Source: Chloroflexota bacterium (GTDB taxonomy: Bacteria; Chloroflexota; Anaerolineae; Aggregatilineales; Phototrophicaceae). Taken from it: a stretch of DNA of 64,000 nucleotides. The number at the start of each line of letters is the position of its first letter. The first letter of the stretch is position 1. The translations under genes and the position numbers were made by a program. The stretch covers positions 1-64,000 of the forward strand of contig WTGB01000144.1 in NCBI GenBank assembly GCA_011523735.1. The letters run 5' to 3'. Below, piece after piece: positions 1-9,499 of this stretch. The notes under the pieces were generated by a model. It did no database searches. It was not told the DNA's origin and saw only the letters and a list, made by a program, of their open reading frames with translations.

Positions 1-713
1 CCTTCTGGTGGATGCCGCTGGGCTTGGCTGCCCATGCGAATGGCGGCGAATTCCTCACCGAAGAGGGCTTGATTGGTCTGGACAGCTCGGAAGCGATGGA
101 TGGATTGCAGCGCATTACCGATTTGGTGCACGAGCACCATGTTGCGCCGCGCAGCGCCGCCTTGGCTAGCCTGGGCATGAATAACGTGCAGATGGTTGAC
201 AGCGGCCGCCTGGCGATGGCGGTAGACGGTTCTTGGGCGCTGTCCTGGATGAATCCTTCGTTGATGAATGTGGCGATGGGCACAGGCGCGCTGCCCAAGA
301 TGGAACGTCCCGCCAGTATCATGCAGGCGCATTTCCACTCGGTGCTCGCGGGCACCGAACATCCGGAGGAAGCCTGGCGCTGGGTGCGCTTCCTGGCGAC
401 GCCATTTTATCAGGAGCATTTCTGCAAGATCGGTCTGTGGATTCCCAACCAGTCGGCCATGCTGACGGAAGAGGGCTTGAAGGGTTGGATCCGCGAAGGC
501 ATACACCCGTCGAATTATTCACAGTTTGCGACCGATTATCTGCCGAAGCACGGTGTTGCTGTGGCGATTCCGCCGGGCTATATTGAAGCGGCCAATGACT
601 ATATCAACCCGGCTTTTGAAGGGCTGGCAAACGGCGAACGGGCTGAGGACATCATGCCAGATGCCGTGCGCGGGGCGAACGAAGTCCTGATGGCGGCCAA
701 GGAAGATATGTAG
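1..713 (+). CDS. Sugar ABC transporter, extracellular binding protein (C-terminal part)
   Basis: The reading frame is open from base 3 to the TAG at 711-713 and starts before the window, so only the last ~237 residues are present; the first ATG inside (base 12) is internal. The sequence matches the C-terminal lobe of family-1 solute-binding proteins (MalE/UgpB type), with a segment in which 'PEEAWRWVRFLAT' precedes a terminal helix region, as in sugar-binding proteins. Two MalF/MalG-type permease genes follow on the same strand, so this is the capture component of a sugar importer. A stem-loop separates it from the first permease. The ligand cannot be told from the sequence. Confidence 0.85.
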   Translation, partial: FWWMPLGLAAHANGGEFLTEEGLIGLDSSEAMDGLQRITDLVHEHHVAPRSAALASLGMNNVQMVDSGRLAMAVDGSWALSWMNPSLMNVAMGTGALPKMERPASIMQAHFHSVLAGTEHPEEAWRWVRFLATPFYQEHFCKIGLWIPNQSAMLTEEGLKGWIREGIHPSNYSQFATDYLPKHGVAVAIPPGYIEAANDYINPAFEGLANGERAEDIMPDAVRGANEVLMAAKEDM

Positions 714-777
714 CGGTTGCCGTGATTCGGTGCGATGGCGCCGTATTTCCGGCACAATGAATCGTGAAGTCTGCGTA

Positions 778-805
778 AGCGGGAGGGTTTCGAAGCTCTC
801 CCGCT
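778..805 (+). other. Stem-loop between binding-protein and permease genes
   Basis: AGCGGGAGGG (778-787) pairs with CTCTCCCGCT (796-805) across an 8-base loop, with one G-U pair. No T-run follows, so it is not a typical intrinsic terminator. It lies between the binding-protein stop and the permease start, where such hairpins commonly protect the upstream mRNA and give excess binding protein. That role is inferred; equivalent hairpins occur at 6925-6953 and 28827-28848. Confidence 0.6.
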
Positions 806-815
806 CGGTGGATGC

Positions 816-1793
816 TTGGCGATCGTTAACGAGCGAAAATTCATGACTGCGCATTCCGCCAATCAAGGCGTCGTCGAAGGCTTCTGGCTCACGCGGCAAT
901 ACAATCGTTTGACCCTGCGGCAGCGTCGCACGCTGATGGGTTATGTTTTCATCGCGCCCTTTATCCTGGGTTTTCTGTTTTGGTGGCTGGGACCGGCGGC
1001 AGTAGCGGGCTATCTCACGTTTCACAAGTGGAATTTCTTGTCGGCGCCCAAGTTCGCCGGCATGGCAAACTTCAGCAAGATGCTTGGCGATCCCATTCTT
1101 ACGCAGAGCCTGAAGGTCACGATTGTCTTCTCGGTCATATCGGTGCCGCTGGGCTTGGTATTCGCGTTTTTCCTGGCCAACTTGATCAATGCGAAATTCC
1201 GTTTTATCGCCATTTTCCGCACGATATATTTTCTACCCAGCATCGTACCGGCGGTGGCGAACGCGATTCTTTGGGCTTGGCTCTTCAATACCGAATTCGG
1301 CTTGATCAATTATGTCATTCGCGCCTTTGGAGGACCGAAAATCGGCTGGCTACAAGATCCCAATTGGGTGATGCTGGCTTTTGTCATTCTGACCGTCTGG
1401 GGGGTCGGCGGGTCGATGATCATATTCTTGGCGGGTTTGCAGGGCATCCCGCAGATCTTTTACGAAGCGGCGGAAATTGATGGCGCCGGTCGCTGGCAGC
1501 GCTTGCTTTATGTAACCTTGCCGATGATGTCGCCGATTATTTTCTTCAACCTGGTCATTGGATTTATCAATTCGTTTCAAGTATTTGTGAGCGCGCTATT
1601 GATTACGAACGGCGGACCACAGCGGGCGACTCTGTTCCTTGTGCTGCACATCTGGCGCACCGCCTTCAGCAGTCAGAAGATGGGCTATGCTGCCGTACTG
1701 TCCTGGCTGCTCTTCGCGATCCTGATGGTGCTGTCGTTCATCGTTTTCCGATATATCGGTTCGCGCGTCTATTATGAGAATCCGGGCGACTAG
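816..1793 (+). CDS. Sugar ABC transporter permease, MalF/UgpA type
   Basis: Integral membrane subunit of a sugar importer. It has about six hydrophobic segments and the cytoplasmic EAA loop of binding-protein-dependent permeases ('[15 protein letters not shown]' followed by 'TLPMMSP', near residue 220), which contacts the ATPase. Length 325 aa fits the family. The start is uncertain: TTG at 816 has GGTGG just upstream, while ATG at 843 would give 316 aa and is equally compatible with the conserved region. The MalG-type partner follows 11 bases later. No ATPase gene is linked, so a shared MsmK/UgpC-like ATPase is likely encoded elsewhere. Confidence 0.9.
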   Translation: MAIVNERKFMTAHSANQGVVEGFWLTRQYNRLTLRQRRTLMGYVFIAPFILGFLFWWLGPAAVAGYLTFHKWNFLSAPKFAGMANFSKMLGDPILTQSLKVTIVFSVISVPLGLVFAFFLANLINAKFRFIAIFRTIYFLPSIVPAVANAILWAWLFNTEFGLINYVIRAFGGPKIGWLQDPNWVMLAFVILTVWGVGGSMIIFLAGLQGIPQIFYEAAEIDGAGRWQRLLYVTLPMMSPIIFFNLVIGFINSFQVFVSALLITNGGPQRATLFLVLHIWRTAFSSQKMGYAAVLSWLLFAILMVLSFIVFRYIGSRVYYENPGD

Positions 1794-1804
1794 GAGCGAG
1801 AGTC

Positions 1805-2689
1805 GTGGGCTTTAGCGAGAAACCGGCTGATTTCGTCGAGACCCGACGTAAACCCAAGTCCTACGGTGATATTTTGTTTCACTGGCTGACGGTATTCCTG
1901 CTGGTGCTCTTCGCTGTTGTCATGATCACGCCTTTCATCTGGCTGCTCTCCAGCTCGCTAAAGACCCAGATCAACATCTTCCAGTATCCGCCGCAACTGA
2001 TTCCTGATCCGGTCGTGCCGGAGAATTATGTCTACGCGCTGACATACAAGCCCTTCGGCACCTACTTTCGGAACACGCTGCTTGTCGCCGGTCTGAACGT
2101 TATCGCTGTGGTATTCACGTCGTCATTCTGCGCTTATGGTTTCGCGCGCATGCGTTTTCCTGGGCGCGACTTTTGGTTCGGCATCGTGATGGCGACGCTC
2201 TTCCTTCCGTACGCTGTGCTGCTGGTTCCGAGCTTTATTGTGTTCTCGCGCCTGGGCTGGGTGGATACCTTCCTGCCGCTGGTCATACCGCCGTTCTTTG
2301 GCGGCGGCGCTTTCAATATTTTCCTCATGCGGCAATTCTTCCGGACAATACCGGAGGAGATCGCCGATGCCGCTCGTATTGACGGTTGCAGTGAATTCGG
2401 CGTCTATTGGCGCGTCATGCTGCCGCTATCCAAGCCGGCACTGATCACAATTGGCATCTTCACTTTCCTCTTTGCCTGGAATGACCTCATCGGACCAATA
2501 ACCTATCTGAGGTCGCCGGACAATTTCACGATTGCGGTGGGCCTGGCTTCTTTCCGCAGCCAGACGGATATCCACTGGGATCTGCAATTGGCGGCGTCGA
2601 CGGCGGTGACCTTGCCAGTTATCGTGCTCTTCTTTCTGGCACAGCGGTATTTTATTCAGGGTGTGGTTATGACGGGGCTGAAGGGTTAA
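1805..2689 (+). CDS. Sugar ABC transporter permease, MalG/UgpE type
   Basis: Second membrane subunit of the same importer, 294 aa. About six membrane segments and an EAA loop ('[18 protein letters not shown]', then 'LPLSKP') near residue 190. The C-terminus '[13 protein letters not shown]' is typical of MalG-type proteins, which end in a similar G-x-x-x-G-x-x-K-G tail. The GTG start at 1805 is supported by an AGGAG ribosome binding site that overlaps the stop codon of the preceding permease, indicating translational coupling. The gene ends 15 bases from the convergent livF. Confidence 0.92.
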   Translation: MGFSEKPADFVETRRKPKSYGDILFHWLTVFLLVLFAVVMITPFIWLLSSSLKTQINIFQYPPQLIPDPVVPENYVYALTYKPFGTYFRNTLLVAGLNVIAVVFTSSFCAYGFARMRFPGRDFWFGIVMATLFLPYAVLLVPSFIVFSRLGWVDTFLPLVIPPFFGGGAFNIFLMRQFFRTIPEEIADAARIDGCSEFGVYWRVMLPLSKPALITIGIFTFLFAWNDLIGPITYLRSPDNFTIAVGLASFRSQTDIHWDLQLAASTAVTLPVIVLFFLAQRYFIQGVVMTGLKG

Positions 2690-2704
2690 AGGTCGCGAGC
2701 GGAC

Positions 2705-3406
2705 TCAAGACCAGAAGGCTTTTTCCAGGTCGTCAAACTCCGAAGCGGGACCTTCGAACTTGTTTCGTCCCAGTTCGAGCACGTATACGTAGTCAGCGAT
2801 CTTCAGCGCTTCGCGGATTTCTTGATCTACCAGCAGAATGGTCAAGCCCTCCTGGTCGCGGAGGTTGACTAGCATGCGGTAGACTTCTTCGCTGAGAAGT
2901 TTCGCCAAGCCGGCGGTCGGTTCGTCCACGAGGATCACTTCGGGATCAGTCATGAGCGTGCGGCCGATCTCTACCATTCGCTGCTGGCCGCCCGAGAGAT
3001 TGCCGGCTTGTTCATGCTGTTTTTCGCGCAGGATGGGGAAGCGCTCGTAGTTTTCTTCTATTTTGCTTTCCATCCGCTTTTTGTCATTCTGGAAGGTCCA
3101 AGCGCCCATCATCAAGTTTTCCCGGACGGTCATGTGCTTGAAGACGCCGGGCTGTTGTGGAATATAGCTGATGCCCAGGCTGATCAGTTGGTGGGTCGCG
3201 GTGCCAGTGACATCTTTGTCATTTAGCAGTATGCGTCCGCTGTGGGGCTTGAGGAAGCCGTAGACCGCCTTAAGCAAGGTGGACTTGCCGACGCCGTTAG
3301 CGCCCAATATCGCGGTGAGTTTACCCGTCTCCGCCGATAGACTCAGCCCGCGCAAGATATGCAGGTCTTCGTAGTAGCCGACGTAGAGGTCCTCAATTTC
3401 AAGCAT
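2705..3406 (-). CDS. livF: Branched-chain amino acid ABC transporter ATPase LivF
   Basis: ATP-hydrolysing subunit of a HAAT-family importer (branched-chain amino acids, amides or urea). Walker A is GANGVGKST at residues ~35-43, the signature is LSGGQQRM, and Walker B is VILVDEPTAG. Length 233 aa and the opening 'MLEIEDLYVGYYEDLHILRG' are typical of LivF rather than LivG. It is the last gene of the operon livK-H-M-G-F and starts 2 bases after the livG stop. Substrate within the HAAT family cannot be assigned; amino acids, amides and urea are all possible. Confidence 0.93.
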   Translation of the reverse strand: MLEIEDLYVGYYEDLHILRGLSLSAETGKLTAILGANGVGKSTLLKAVYGFLKPHSGRILLNDKDVTGTATHQLISLGISYIPQQPGVFKHMTVRENLMMGAWTFQNDKKRMESKIEENYERFPILREKQHEQAGNLSGGQQRMVEIGRTLMTDPEVILVDEPTAGLAKLLSEEVYRMLVNLRDQEGLTILLVDQEIREALKIADYVYVLELGRNKFEGPASEFDDLEKAFWS

Positions 3407-3408
3407 GC

Positions 3409-4143
3409 TTAGTCTTCCTCATCATGGCCAAGGTATGCCTCGATAACGGCGGGATCGGTTCTGACGGCTTGTGGCGCGCCATCGGCGATCAAGGCGCCAT
3501 GGTGCAGGACCAGCAAGCGCTGACTCAGCTCAAACACAGCGCCCATGTCGTGGCTAATCAGGATGATAGCTTTGCCATCTTCGTGAACGCGATGGATGTA
3601 TTGGTAAATCGTTTCCTGCAAACGCGGGTGGACACCGGCAAAAGGCTCGTCAAGGATGATGACAGAGGGCTCAAGCATCAAGAGGCGTCCCAGTTCAAGG
3701 AGCTTGCGCTGCCCACCGCTAAGCGCTCGGCTGTATTCATTAGTGAGGTGATCGATTGTGAGCAGGTCGAGGATCTCGTGCACGCGTTCTTCCAGGTCGG
3801 CTCGCCGCGCACCGGGACGATGGGCGAGACCGGGCACCATCATATTTTCCAGAACGGTCATGCGTCCCAAGGCTCTTGTAATTTGGAACGTGCGTCCCAG
3901 ACCGGCACGCGTCACGTCATAGGCCGGATGACCGTCGATACGTTTGCCGTTGAGGTAGATGGTGCCGGTGGTTGGCTTTAGCATGCCGCTCATGACGTTG
4001 GTCAGTGTTGTTTTGCCAGCGCCATTGGGACCGATCATGCCGATGAGCTCGGGTTTGGTCACGCTAAAGGATACGTGATCCACCGCCTGATTGCCGCCGA
4101 AGCGTTTAGTGACCCGGTTCAATTCCAGGTTGATGTTATTCAT
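3409..4143 (-). CDS. livG: Branched-chain amino acid ABC transporter ATPase LivG
   Basis: Second ATPase of the HAAT importer, 244 aa from the chosen start. Walker A GPNGAGKTT at residues ~38-46, signature LSGGQRKL, Walker B VIILDEPFAGVHP. The frame stays open to 4176, but the ATG at 4143 overlaps the livM stop by eight bases (ATGAATAA) and gives the normal LivG N-terminus 'MNNINLELNRVTKRFGG', so it is preferred as a coupled start. LivG and LivF form the heterodimeric motor under LivH/LivM. Confidence 0.93.
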   Translation of the reverse strand: MNNINLELNRVTKRFGGNQAVDHVSFSVTKPELIGMIGPNGAGKTTLTNVMSGMLKPTTGTIYLNGKRIDGHPAYDVTRAGLGRTFQITRALGRMTVLENMMVPGLAHRPGARRADLEERVHEILDLLTIDHLTNEYSRALSGGQRKLLELGRLLMLEPSVIILDEPFAGVHPRLQETIYQYIHRVHEDGKAIILISHDMGAVFELSQRLLVLHHGALIADGAPQAVRTDPAVIEAYLGHDEED

Positions 4144-5302
4144 GCTCCGCCTCCGGCAACTCGGCGTATTCATCATCGCTTTTGCGCTTGGAGACAGTCT
4201 CCTTCATTGCCAGGTCTCGCCCGCTGAACCAGGTGATGATTGGATACAGCAGACCGTTGCGCATATATCGCAGCGTAAAGACCATGATCACGCCAAAGAG
4301 GGCATAGCGCCAGGCGCCCGTCTCCCAGACGAAAGCTCCAGAACCATCGGGCAAAGTGAGTCCAAGCGGCAAGGCAATCACGACCTCACGCGTGGCTTCC
4401 AGCAGATAGCGCGAGATGAAGGCGCCGGCGGCTGCTCCGATGAGGCTTTCCATACCACCGATCACCGCGTAAGCGATAATCAGCGACATCTGCAGGACTT
4501 CAAGCTGCTCGGGGATAATGCGTTCTGAGCCGACATCGCTATAAAATATTGCGCCGGCCAGCCCTACGATCATGCTGGTAAACACGAATACGAGGATTTT
4601 GTAACGGACGACATTGACTCCGAGGGCGGAGGCGGCGTCTTCGTCTTCCCGCATCGCGCGAAGAAAGAGACCGACAGGCGAGTTGGCGACCCAATACATC
4701 ACCAGCAAACAGACAATGAGCAAGGCAAACATCAAGTAATATTCAACTTGACGGGCCGCGTCGACATCAGTGATTTGCAGAAGCGGTCTCAGAGATAATC
4801 CATTAGACCCGCCGGTATAGTCGTACTCGGTCAACATCATAATGCGGAACAACTCGGAGAAGGCGATGGTGAATAGGGCTAAATATGCCGAGCGGAGGCG
4901 AAGCAAAAGCCAGCCGATCACCAAGCCGACCAAGCCCGCTATCAGTGTGCCGATGATGATGGAGCCGATGGCGGAGATTGACTCGGGCGAGATCGCGATG
5001 CCGAGCGTGGCGAAGATGATGCCGTCTCGGGCGATAAGGCCGGCGACATAAGCGCCGATGCCCATGAAAGCCATGTGGCCGAAGGAGAATTGGCCCGCGA
5101 TACCCGCCAGCAATGCCCAACTGGATGACATGATCGCGTAGAAGAAGCCGCTGATGAAAACCGTCTTGGCGTAGTTGGACTGCGAGGTGTCATTTGGGAA
5201 CCAGAGGAAGAATAGAATGATCAGCCCCAAAACAATGTAGCCAAAGCGCCGGCGGCCGATATTCTTATCGATGTAGGACTCGAAACGATTGAAGAAAGCC
5301 AT
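4136..5302 (-). CDS. livM: Branched-chain amino acid ABC transporter permease LivM
   Basis: Membrane subunit, 388 aa, with about ten hydrophobic segments. The early segment 'AGIAGQFSFGHMAFMGIGAY' is the LivM hallmark, and the EAA-like loop 'NSPVGLFLRAMREDEDAASALGVNV' region near residue 220 contacts the ATPases. The last ~25 residues are charged and probably cytoplasmic. Its ATG lies 2 bases after the livH stop. Confidence 0.93.
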   Translation of the reverse strand: MAFFNRFESYIDKNIGRRRFGYIVLGLIILFFLWFPNDTSQSNYAKTVFISGFFYAIMSSSWALLAGIAGQFSFGHMAFMGIGAYVAGLIARDGIIFATLGIAISPESISAIGSIIIGTLIAGLVGLVIGWLLLRLRSAYLALFTIAFSELFRIMMLTEYDYTGGSNGLSLRPLLQITDVDAARQVEYYLMFALLIVCLLVMYWVANSPVGLFLRAMREDEDAASALGVNVVRYKILVFVFTSMIVGLAGAIFYSDVGSERIIPEQLEVLQMSLIIAYAVIGGMESLIGAAAGAFISRYLLEATREVVIALPLGLTLPDGSGAFVWETGAWRYALFGVIMVFTLRYMRNGLLYPIITWFSGRDLAMKETVSKRKSDDEYAELPEAEHE

Positions 5303-5304
5303 GA

Positions 5305-6852
5305 TTATGTCTGCTCCCTTCCAAAGAGCCCGGTGGGTTTCAGCAGCAGGACCAAGGCGAAGATCACGAGGGCGAAGGCTTCCTTGTAGGCGGCGCCTCG
5401 GCTGGGATCAGGATGGCAGCCGGCGCCCAGGGCCTCGACGATGCCAACGATGATCCCGCCGAGCAGAGCGCCCGGCACTGAACCCAAGCCGCCAAGCACA
5501 ACGATAACGTATGACCGGCCGACCATCTCCGCGCCGACCCAGGGCACCCAGGCGAATATCGGTATAAGCGCTGCGCCCGACATGGCTGCGAGCATCGAGC
5601 CGAGGCCAAAGGACAAGGTGTTCATATTAGTTGGGTTTATGCCGGTTACGGCGGCGGCTTGTCGGTCCTGGCTGGTGGCGCGCAAGGCTCGGCCTGTCCA
5701 GGTGCGTTGCAGGAAGTAGAGCAGGGCAAAAATAAGCACTATGCCGACGACCATCGTGAAAGCGCGGTCGCCGATTATGTTGATGGGACCAAAAGCAAAT
5801 TCTTCTGTGATCTGTGTTTTCGCGAGTTGGAAACGGCGGATTTCGATAAATCTGTCTGCGCGCTGCGGAAAGGGTCCGGCAATTGCCAGCGTGGTGTATT
5901 CAATGAAGAAGCCAAAGCCAAAGGTGATCAAGATGGCGTATTCTGAAACGCGTTCAATCAGACCTTCGTGCATGGGCTTGAGGAAGATGCGCTCGAAGAC
6001 CGCGCCCATGATGAATACTATGACGGCGGCGACTGGTATGCCCCAAATTGGATTGATGCTTATTTCGGCGCCAGTCAACTCACTGAGTACGTTGGAGCCA
6101 TGCAGCAAAAAGTAAAAAGAAAAATACCCGCCGACCATGTAGAGTTGGCCGTGCGCGAAGCTGACTATGCCCTGTACGGAATAGATCAGCGTCAAGCCGA
6201 CCGCCATGAGGGAATATATCGCGCCAATGACGATGCCGTTCGCGGTCTGCTGAGTTAGGTATGTAATATGGAAAGGCGCGGCCACACAGGGATTGGTGGC
6301 GTTATGAATGGCGAAAAGCGTGTAGATCTGCCAGGCGCCTAGGGAGCCGAGGACGATCATCCAGTCGCGGCTGATTTTGGGGGTATTCTTCCACATCAAT
6401 CCAAAAATGAGGGGACCGATAGCAAATCCGCCCAAGGCTGCGGCGGTGAGAACATTTTGATCATTCGCTTCGACGGCGCGGTATTGTCGTGGCAGAAAGT
6501 AGGCCGCCAGCGCCGCCCAAAGCGGTCCAGCCAGGATCAGCCACAGGCCCGAGGGCAAGTCTGGATTTATGATTCGCACAAGCACTTGGGAAGAAACAAA
6601 CACGGTCAAGATTATGCCGGCGGTAAGTGTTGTGCGGCGAATTAGGGCGGGTTCAAAATAGAATAGTCCGACGCCGATTGGTCCCAGGGCAAACCCGGCG
6701 ACAACCCCGGCGATTCGGAGCGTGGTCGTAGAGATTTGGTCTTTTTCAGCTTTTCCCTGGTTCACCGACGGGAGAAGGAACATGCCAAGTGCCGCCCAGA
6801 GAGGACCGGCGGCCAGCAGCCATAATACAAAAAGGGTGTCTTGTATAACCAT
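5305..6852 (-). CDS. livH: Branched-chain amino acid ABC transporter permease LivH with extra N-terminal membrane domain
   Basis: Residues ~203-515 are an ordinary LivH: 'LTQQTANGIVIGAIYSLMAV', 'GIVSFAHGQLYMVGGYFSF', and an EAA-like loop 'TWTGRALRATSQDRQAAAV'. The protein is 515 aa, about 200 more than the usual ~300. The extra N-terminus is hydrophobic and contains an internal duplication: residues ~10-66 begin 'LWLLAAGPLWAALGMFLLPS' and residues ~103-154 begin 'LWLILAGPLWAALAAYFLPR', each followed by a second segment with F-A-(L/I)-G-P-(I/L). No start codon nearer the LivH core has an obvious ribosome binding site, so the extension is probably translated. Its role is unknown. Confidence 0.9.
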   Translation of the reverse strand: MVIQDTLFVLWLLAAGPLWAALGMFLLPSVNQGKAEKDQISTTTLRIAGVVAGFALGPIGVGLFYFEPALIRRTTLTAGIILTVFVSSQVLVRIINPDLPSGLWLILAGPLWAALAAYFLPRQYRAVEANDQNVLTAAALGGFAIGPLIFGLMWKNTPKISRDWMIVLGSLGAWQIYTLFAIHNATNPCVAAPFHITYLTQQTANGIVIGAIYSLMAVGLTLIYSVQGIVSFAHGQLYMVGGYFSFYFLLHGSNVLSELTGAEISINPIWGIPVAAVIVFIMGAVFERIFLKPMHEGLIERVSEYAILITFGFGFFIEYTTLAIAGPFPQRADRFIEIRRFQLAKTQITEEFAFGPINIIGDRAFTMVVGIVLIFALLYFLQRTWTGRALRATSQDRQAAAVTGINPTNMNTLSFGLGSMLAAMSGAALIPIFAWVPWVGAEMVGRSYVIVVLGGLGSVPGALLGGIIVGIVEALGAGCHPDPSRGAAYKEAFALVIFALVLLLKPTGLFGREQT

Positions 6853-6924
6853 AAGCCAGCACCGCGTATCTAATTGTAAGGTGGCAGACTAGCGAGAGCC
6901 GCTCGTAAAGATTGTCGGGTTAGG

Positions 6925-6953
6925 GCGGGGGCGACATGATATGCCGCCCCCGC
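6925..6953 (-). other. Strong stem-loop between livK and livH
   Basis: GCGGGGGCG (6925-6933) is perfectly complementary to CGCCCCCGC (6945-6953), with an 11-base loop. There is no T-run on the minus strand after it. It lies between the livK stop and the livH start, the position where processing/stability hairpins raise binding-protein expression over the membrane genes (inference). Confidence 0.65.
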
Positions 6954-6964
6954 GCTTTGTAACG

Positions 6965-8302
6965 CTATGGCGAAGTGCCGGGTACGATGTAGGAGGAACC
7001 GTGAGTCTGATAGACCTCCGGATAGACAACTGCGGCGTTCAGCGCACTTTGATCTTGCTCGAAGTACTGCATGACAGTAACGATGGGATCGGGCCACTGA
7101 TGCCACATGAAGGCCGGCGTGCCTTCAGGCAGATCGGGATTGTGGCTGCCGTAGTCGAAGTAGTAACGGCCCTGCGACAGTTCAAGGTCAGTCGCCTCGA
7201 TGGCCGCGACAATGGTGGCGGCATCACTGTAGCTTCCCGCCTGTTCCATAGCATTTGCAATGATGTGAACGGCGTCGTACGATGCCATCGCGTAGCTGGG
7301 GACAAGCTTGCCCCAAGCTTCTTCGAATGCAGCATTCAATTCCGTTCCCAGATCGTTGAACAAGCTGGGAATAATGCCGACGCGGTTGAAAGCGCAGTAA
7401 TTGCCGTCCGGCACCGTCCCCCAATATGTGTCGGAATTAAAGGCATACTGATTGGTAACACAGATAGTGTCACCGGTCGGCGCGATGCCAAGCTCCGCCA
7501 TTTGCTGCGTGAGATTGAGCGAGGTTTCGCCTGTCACAAGCAGGCGGACTGCGTCAGGCGTTTCCGGGCTCGCTTGGATTCGGCTCAATATCGGCACGAA
7601 ATCTTCCGTGCCAAGTTCGACATCCAGCTTCTCTACATTGACGCCCGCCGCTTCGAGTCGCGCGGTTTCATCCGCTGCTGCCGGCTGGCCGTAGTCGGTG
7701 TTTTCAGCGATCAGGACCACATTCTCAACGCCTAGCGATAGCAGCCAATTCACGACAACGGGACCAACCATGGAACTGGCAGGCGAAATGCGGAAGATGT
7801 GATCTATGCCATCTTCAATTCTGGGCGGCTTGCCTTCATATTCGATGATGCCGTTGGCGCTGACATTGTCGTTCCACGGCTCCGAGAATACAGTCGGTAT
7901 GCCATTATCGTCCAACATGGTCATCGTGGCCAAACCTACCGCGCTATGGTAGACGCCAACAACGGCATCAACATTATCTTCAAGTATGAGCCGTTCGACC
8001 GCGGCTTGACCGCGTTCCGGGCTTCCTTCCGAGTCGCCGACGACAATCTCCAAGCGATAATTGCCGCCGTTAATTTGGATGCCGCAATCCGCGTTGATAC
8101 CGGACGCGGCGTGTTCAATAGCCCATTGCATGGCGATACCGCCTTCGACAGAGCCCGGCGCCGATAGAGGCACCAGCGCGCCGATGGTGATGGCTTCATC
8201 GGCGAATTCACAGTGGCCATCTGCTTGAACCATGCCAACGGGAATCAGCGCGATCATTGCGAGCAGCGTACCTAGGTAAACGAACAAAGTCTTGCGATTC
8301 AT
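6965..8302 (-). CDS. Branched-chain amino acid ABC transporter substrate-binding protein (LivK-like)
   Basis: Secreted ligand-binding protein of the HAAT importer, 445 aa. The N-terminus has a signal peptide (residues ~1-27: K/R, hydrophobic core, ending 'GMVQADG'). The mature protein opens 'AITIGALVPLSAPGSVEGG', the Peripla_BP_6 (Leu/Ile/Val-binding) pattern, and continues with 'NVVLIAENTDYGQPAA' and 'SYDAVHIIANAMEQAG', the hinge and C-terminal features of that fold. An AGGAGG ribosome binding site precedes the ATG. First gene of livK-H-M-G-F. The clustering with sugar-catabolism genes means substrates other than branched-chain amino acids are possible. Confidence 0.92.
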   Translation of the reverse strand: MNRKTLFVYLGTLLAMIALIPVGMVQADGHCEFADEAITIGALVPLSAPGSVEGGIAMQWAIEHAASGINADCGIQINGGNYRLEIVVGDSEGSPERGQAAVERLILEDNVDAVVGVYHSAVGLATMTMLDDNGIPTVFSEPWNDNVSANGIIEYEGKPPRIEDGIDHIFRISPASSMVGPVVVNWLLSLGVENVVLIAENTDYGQPAAADETARLEAAGVNVEKLDVELGTEDFVPILSRIQASPETPDAVRLLVTGETSLNLTQQMAELGIAPTGDTICVTNQYAFNSDTYWGTVPDGNYCAFNRVGIIPSLFNDLGTELNAAFEEAWGKLVPSYAMASYDAVHIIANAMEQAGSYSDAATIVAAIEATDLELSQGRYYFDYGSHNPDLPEGTPAFMWHQWPDPIVTVMQYFEQDQSALNAAVVYPEVYQTHGSSYIVPGTSP

Positions 8303-8665
8303 GCTCTTGCCCTCCTACAATTCCGATAAACCGTTTTCAATACAGCCTAGCACTACAGGTCAATGCCACTATGCCGGTCGTCTCAGCGTTTCTAGTGATA
8401 CAGCAACTTGACGGATCTACGAGCTTTGCCGCTCTATCTGAAATGCTCAGACTGTCGGTGTGCGTGGACACAACGACAAGCGAAACTTGACGAAATGATC
8501 AAGTTGTCAGAGTCGCGTGGGATTAACCATGAATCGAGACTAACGCGAAGGCATGTTTTTGTCAAGTTGAGGCGGTGATGAGAGCCGGCGCGAATAAATG
8601 CTTTATTCTGTGAGATTTGCTACCATAATATTGGCTGGTCGTCAGGATGAAGTGAGGTGAAGAAT
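8303..8665. other. Divergent regulatory region between livK and the sugar isomerase operon
   Basis: No gene seen. The stretch holds four copies of an AACTTGA-like motif: CAACTTGACG at 8404-8413, AAACTTGACG at 8483-8492, and, on the other strand, TCAAGTT at 8499-8505 and 8562-8568. This density between divergent genes suggests a transcription factor binding region serving livK, the 8666 gene, or both. Confidence 0.5.
8484..8505. promoter_or_regulatory. Candidate operator, inverted repeat AACTTGA-N8-TCAAGTT
   Basis: AACTTGA (8484-8490) and TCAAGTT (8499-8505) form a perfect 7-base inverted repeat with an 8-base spacer. The left part, AAACTTGACGAA (8483-8494), differs by one base from AAACTTGGCGAA at 32420-32431 in front of another catabolic operon, suggesting a shared regulator. 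Confidence 0.5.
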
Positions 8666-9499
8666 ATGGCTGAGATGTCAATTGGCTGCGCATTGTGGAC
8701 TTTGGGGGCGACGCCCGATGTAGGGGCATTGGCGCGACAGATGGAAATCGCGGCTGAAATAGGCTGTACATCGGTGCAGCCTTGGGTCGTCGACTTCGAA
8801 TTCCGCCCGTGTGTACTTGACCCCGAGGTTGGTTCGGCCGCCGACCGCCGCGAAGTGGTGAAGATCGCGGAGTCATTAGGGCTTTCGTTCAGCGGCTTTT
8901 GCGCGCAGTTGCAGGGCGCGGTGACATACGGTGGCTTGGAGGAAAGCGAGGGCTTGCGCTGGCGGATAGACAAGACGAAGCAGGCGTTGGACACCACTGC
9001 CCAGCTGGGGGGCAACATCGTGACGACTCACGCCGGGGTATTGCCTGAAGACCGGTCCGACCCAGCCTATGAGATTCTTCTGGGTTCGGTGGGCGAAATC
9101 GCCGAACACAGCGGGAAGGTCGGGGTGTATTTCGCTTTGGAGACCGGGCAGGAACCGCCTCAGGCTTTGGGAGACTTCATTGACGAGGTCAACAGTCCCT
9201 GGCTTAAAGTGAATTACGATCCTTGCAACCTGCTCAGATTTGGCACAGAAGCCGGAACAATTCAGGGTGTGCATATCCTCGGCGACAAGATCATTCATAC
9301 GCACGCGAAAGACTGGAATCCGGAAACGCGGCAAGCTACCTGCGGCGAAGGTTTGGTGCCCTGGGATGGCTATATTCAAGCGCTTAGAGATATTGGCTAC
9401 AGCGGCGTACTTGCGATTGAAGACGAGACGGGCAATGAAGACATGATCGGCTCGATCAGGCGCAGCTACGCTTTCTTGCGAGGATACATCAATGCTTAA
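8666..9499 (+). CDS. Sugar phosphate isomerase/epimerase family protein (AP endonuclease 2-like TIM barrel)
   Basis: 277 aa protein of the xylose-isomerase-like TIM-barrel fold. Putative metal ligands are visible: Glu in 'VYFALETGQ', Asp in 'LKVNYDPCNL', His in 'IIHTHAKDW' and a C-terminal Glu in 'VLAIEDETG'. Such proteins isomerise or epimerise keto-sugars, inositol derivatives or 3-keto-glycosides in catabolism. ATG 8666 is preferred over GTG 8657 because GAGGTG lies 6 bases before it. It overlaps the next gene, a Gfo/Idh/MocA oxidoreductase, by 8 bases, a common pairing in sugar oxidation pathways. Exact substrate unknown. Confidence 0.85.
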   Translation: MAEMSIGCALWTLGATPDVGALARQMEIAAEIGCTSVQPWVVDFEFRPCVLDPEVGSAADRREVVKIAESLGLSFSGFCAQLQGAVTYGGLEESEGLRWRIDKTKQALDTTAQLGGNIVTTHAGVLPEDRSDPAYEILLGSVGEIAEHSGKVGVYFALETGQEPPQALGDFIDEVNSPWLKVNYDPCNLLRFGTEAGTIQGVHILGDKIIHTHAKDWNPETRQATCGEGLVPWDGYIQALRDIGYSGVLAIEDETGNEDMIGSIRRSYAFLRGYINA

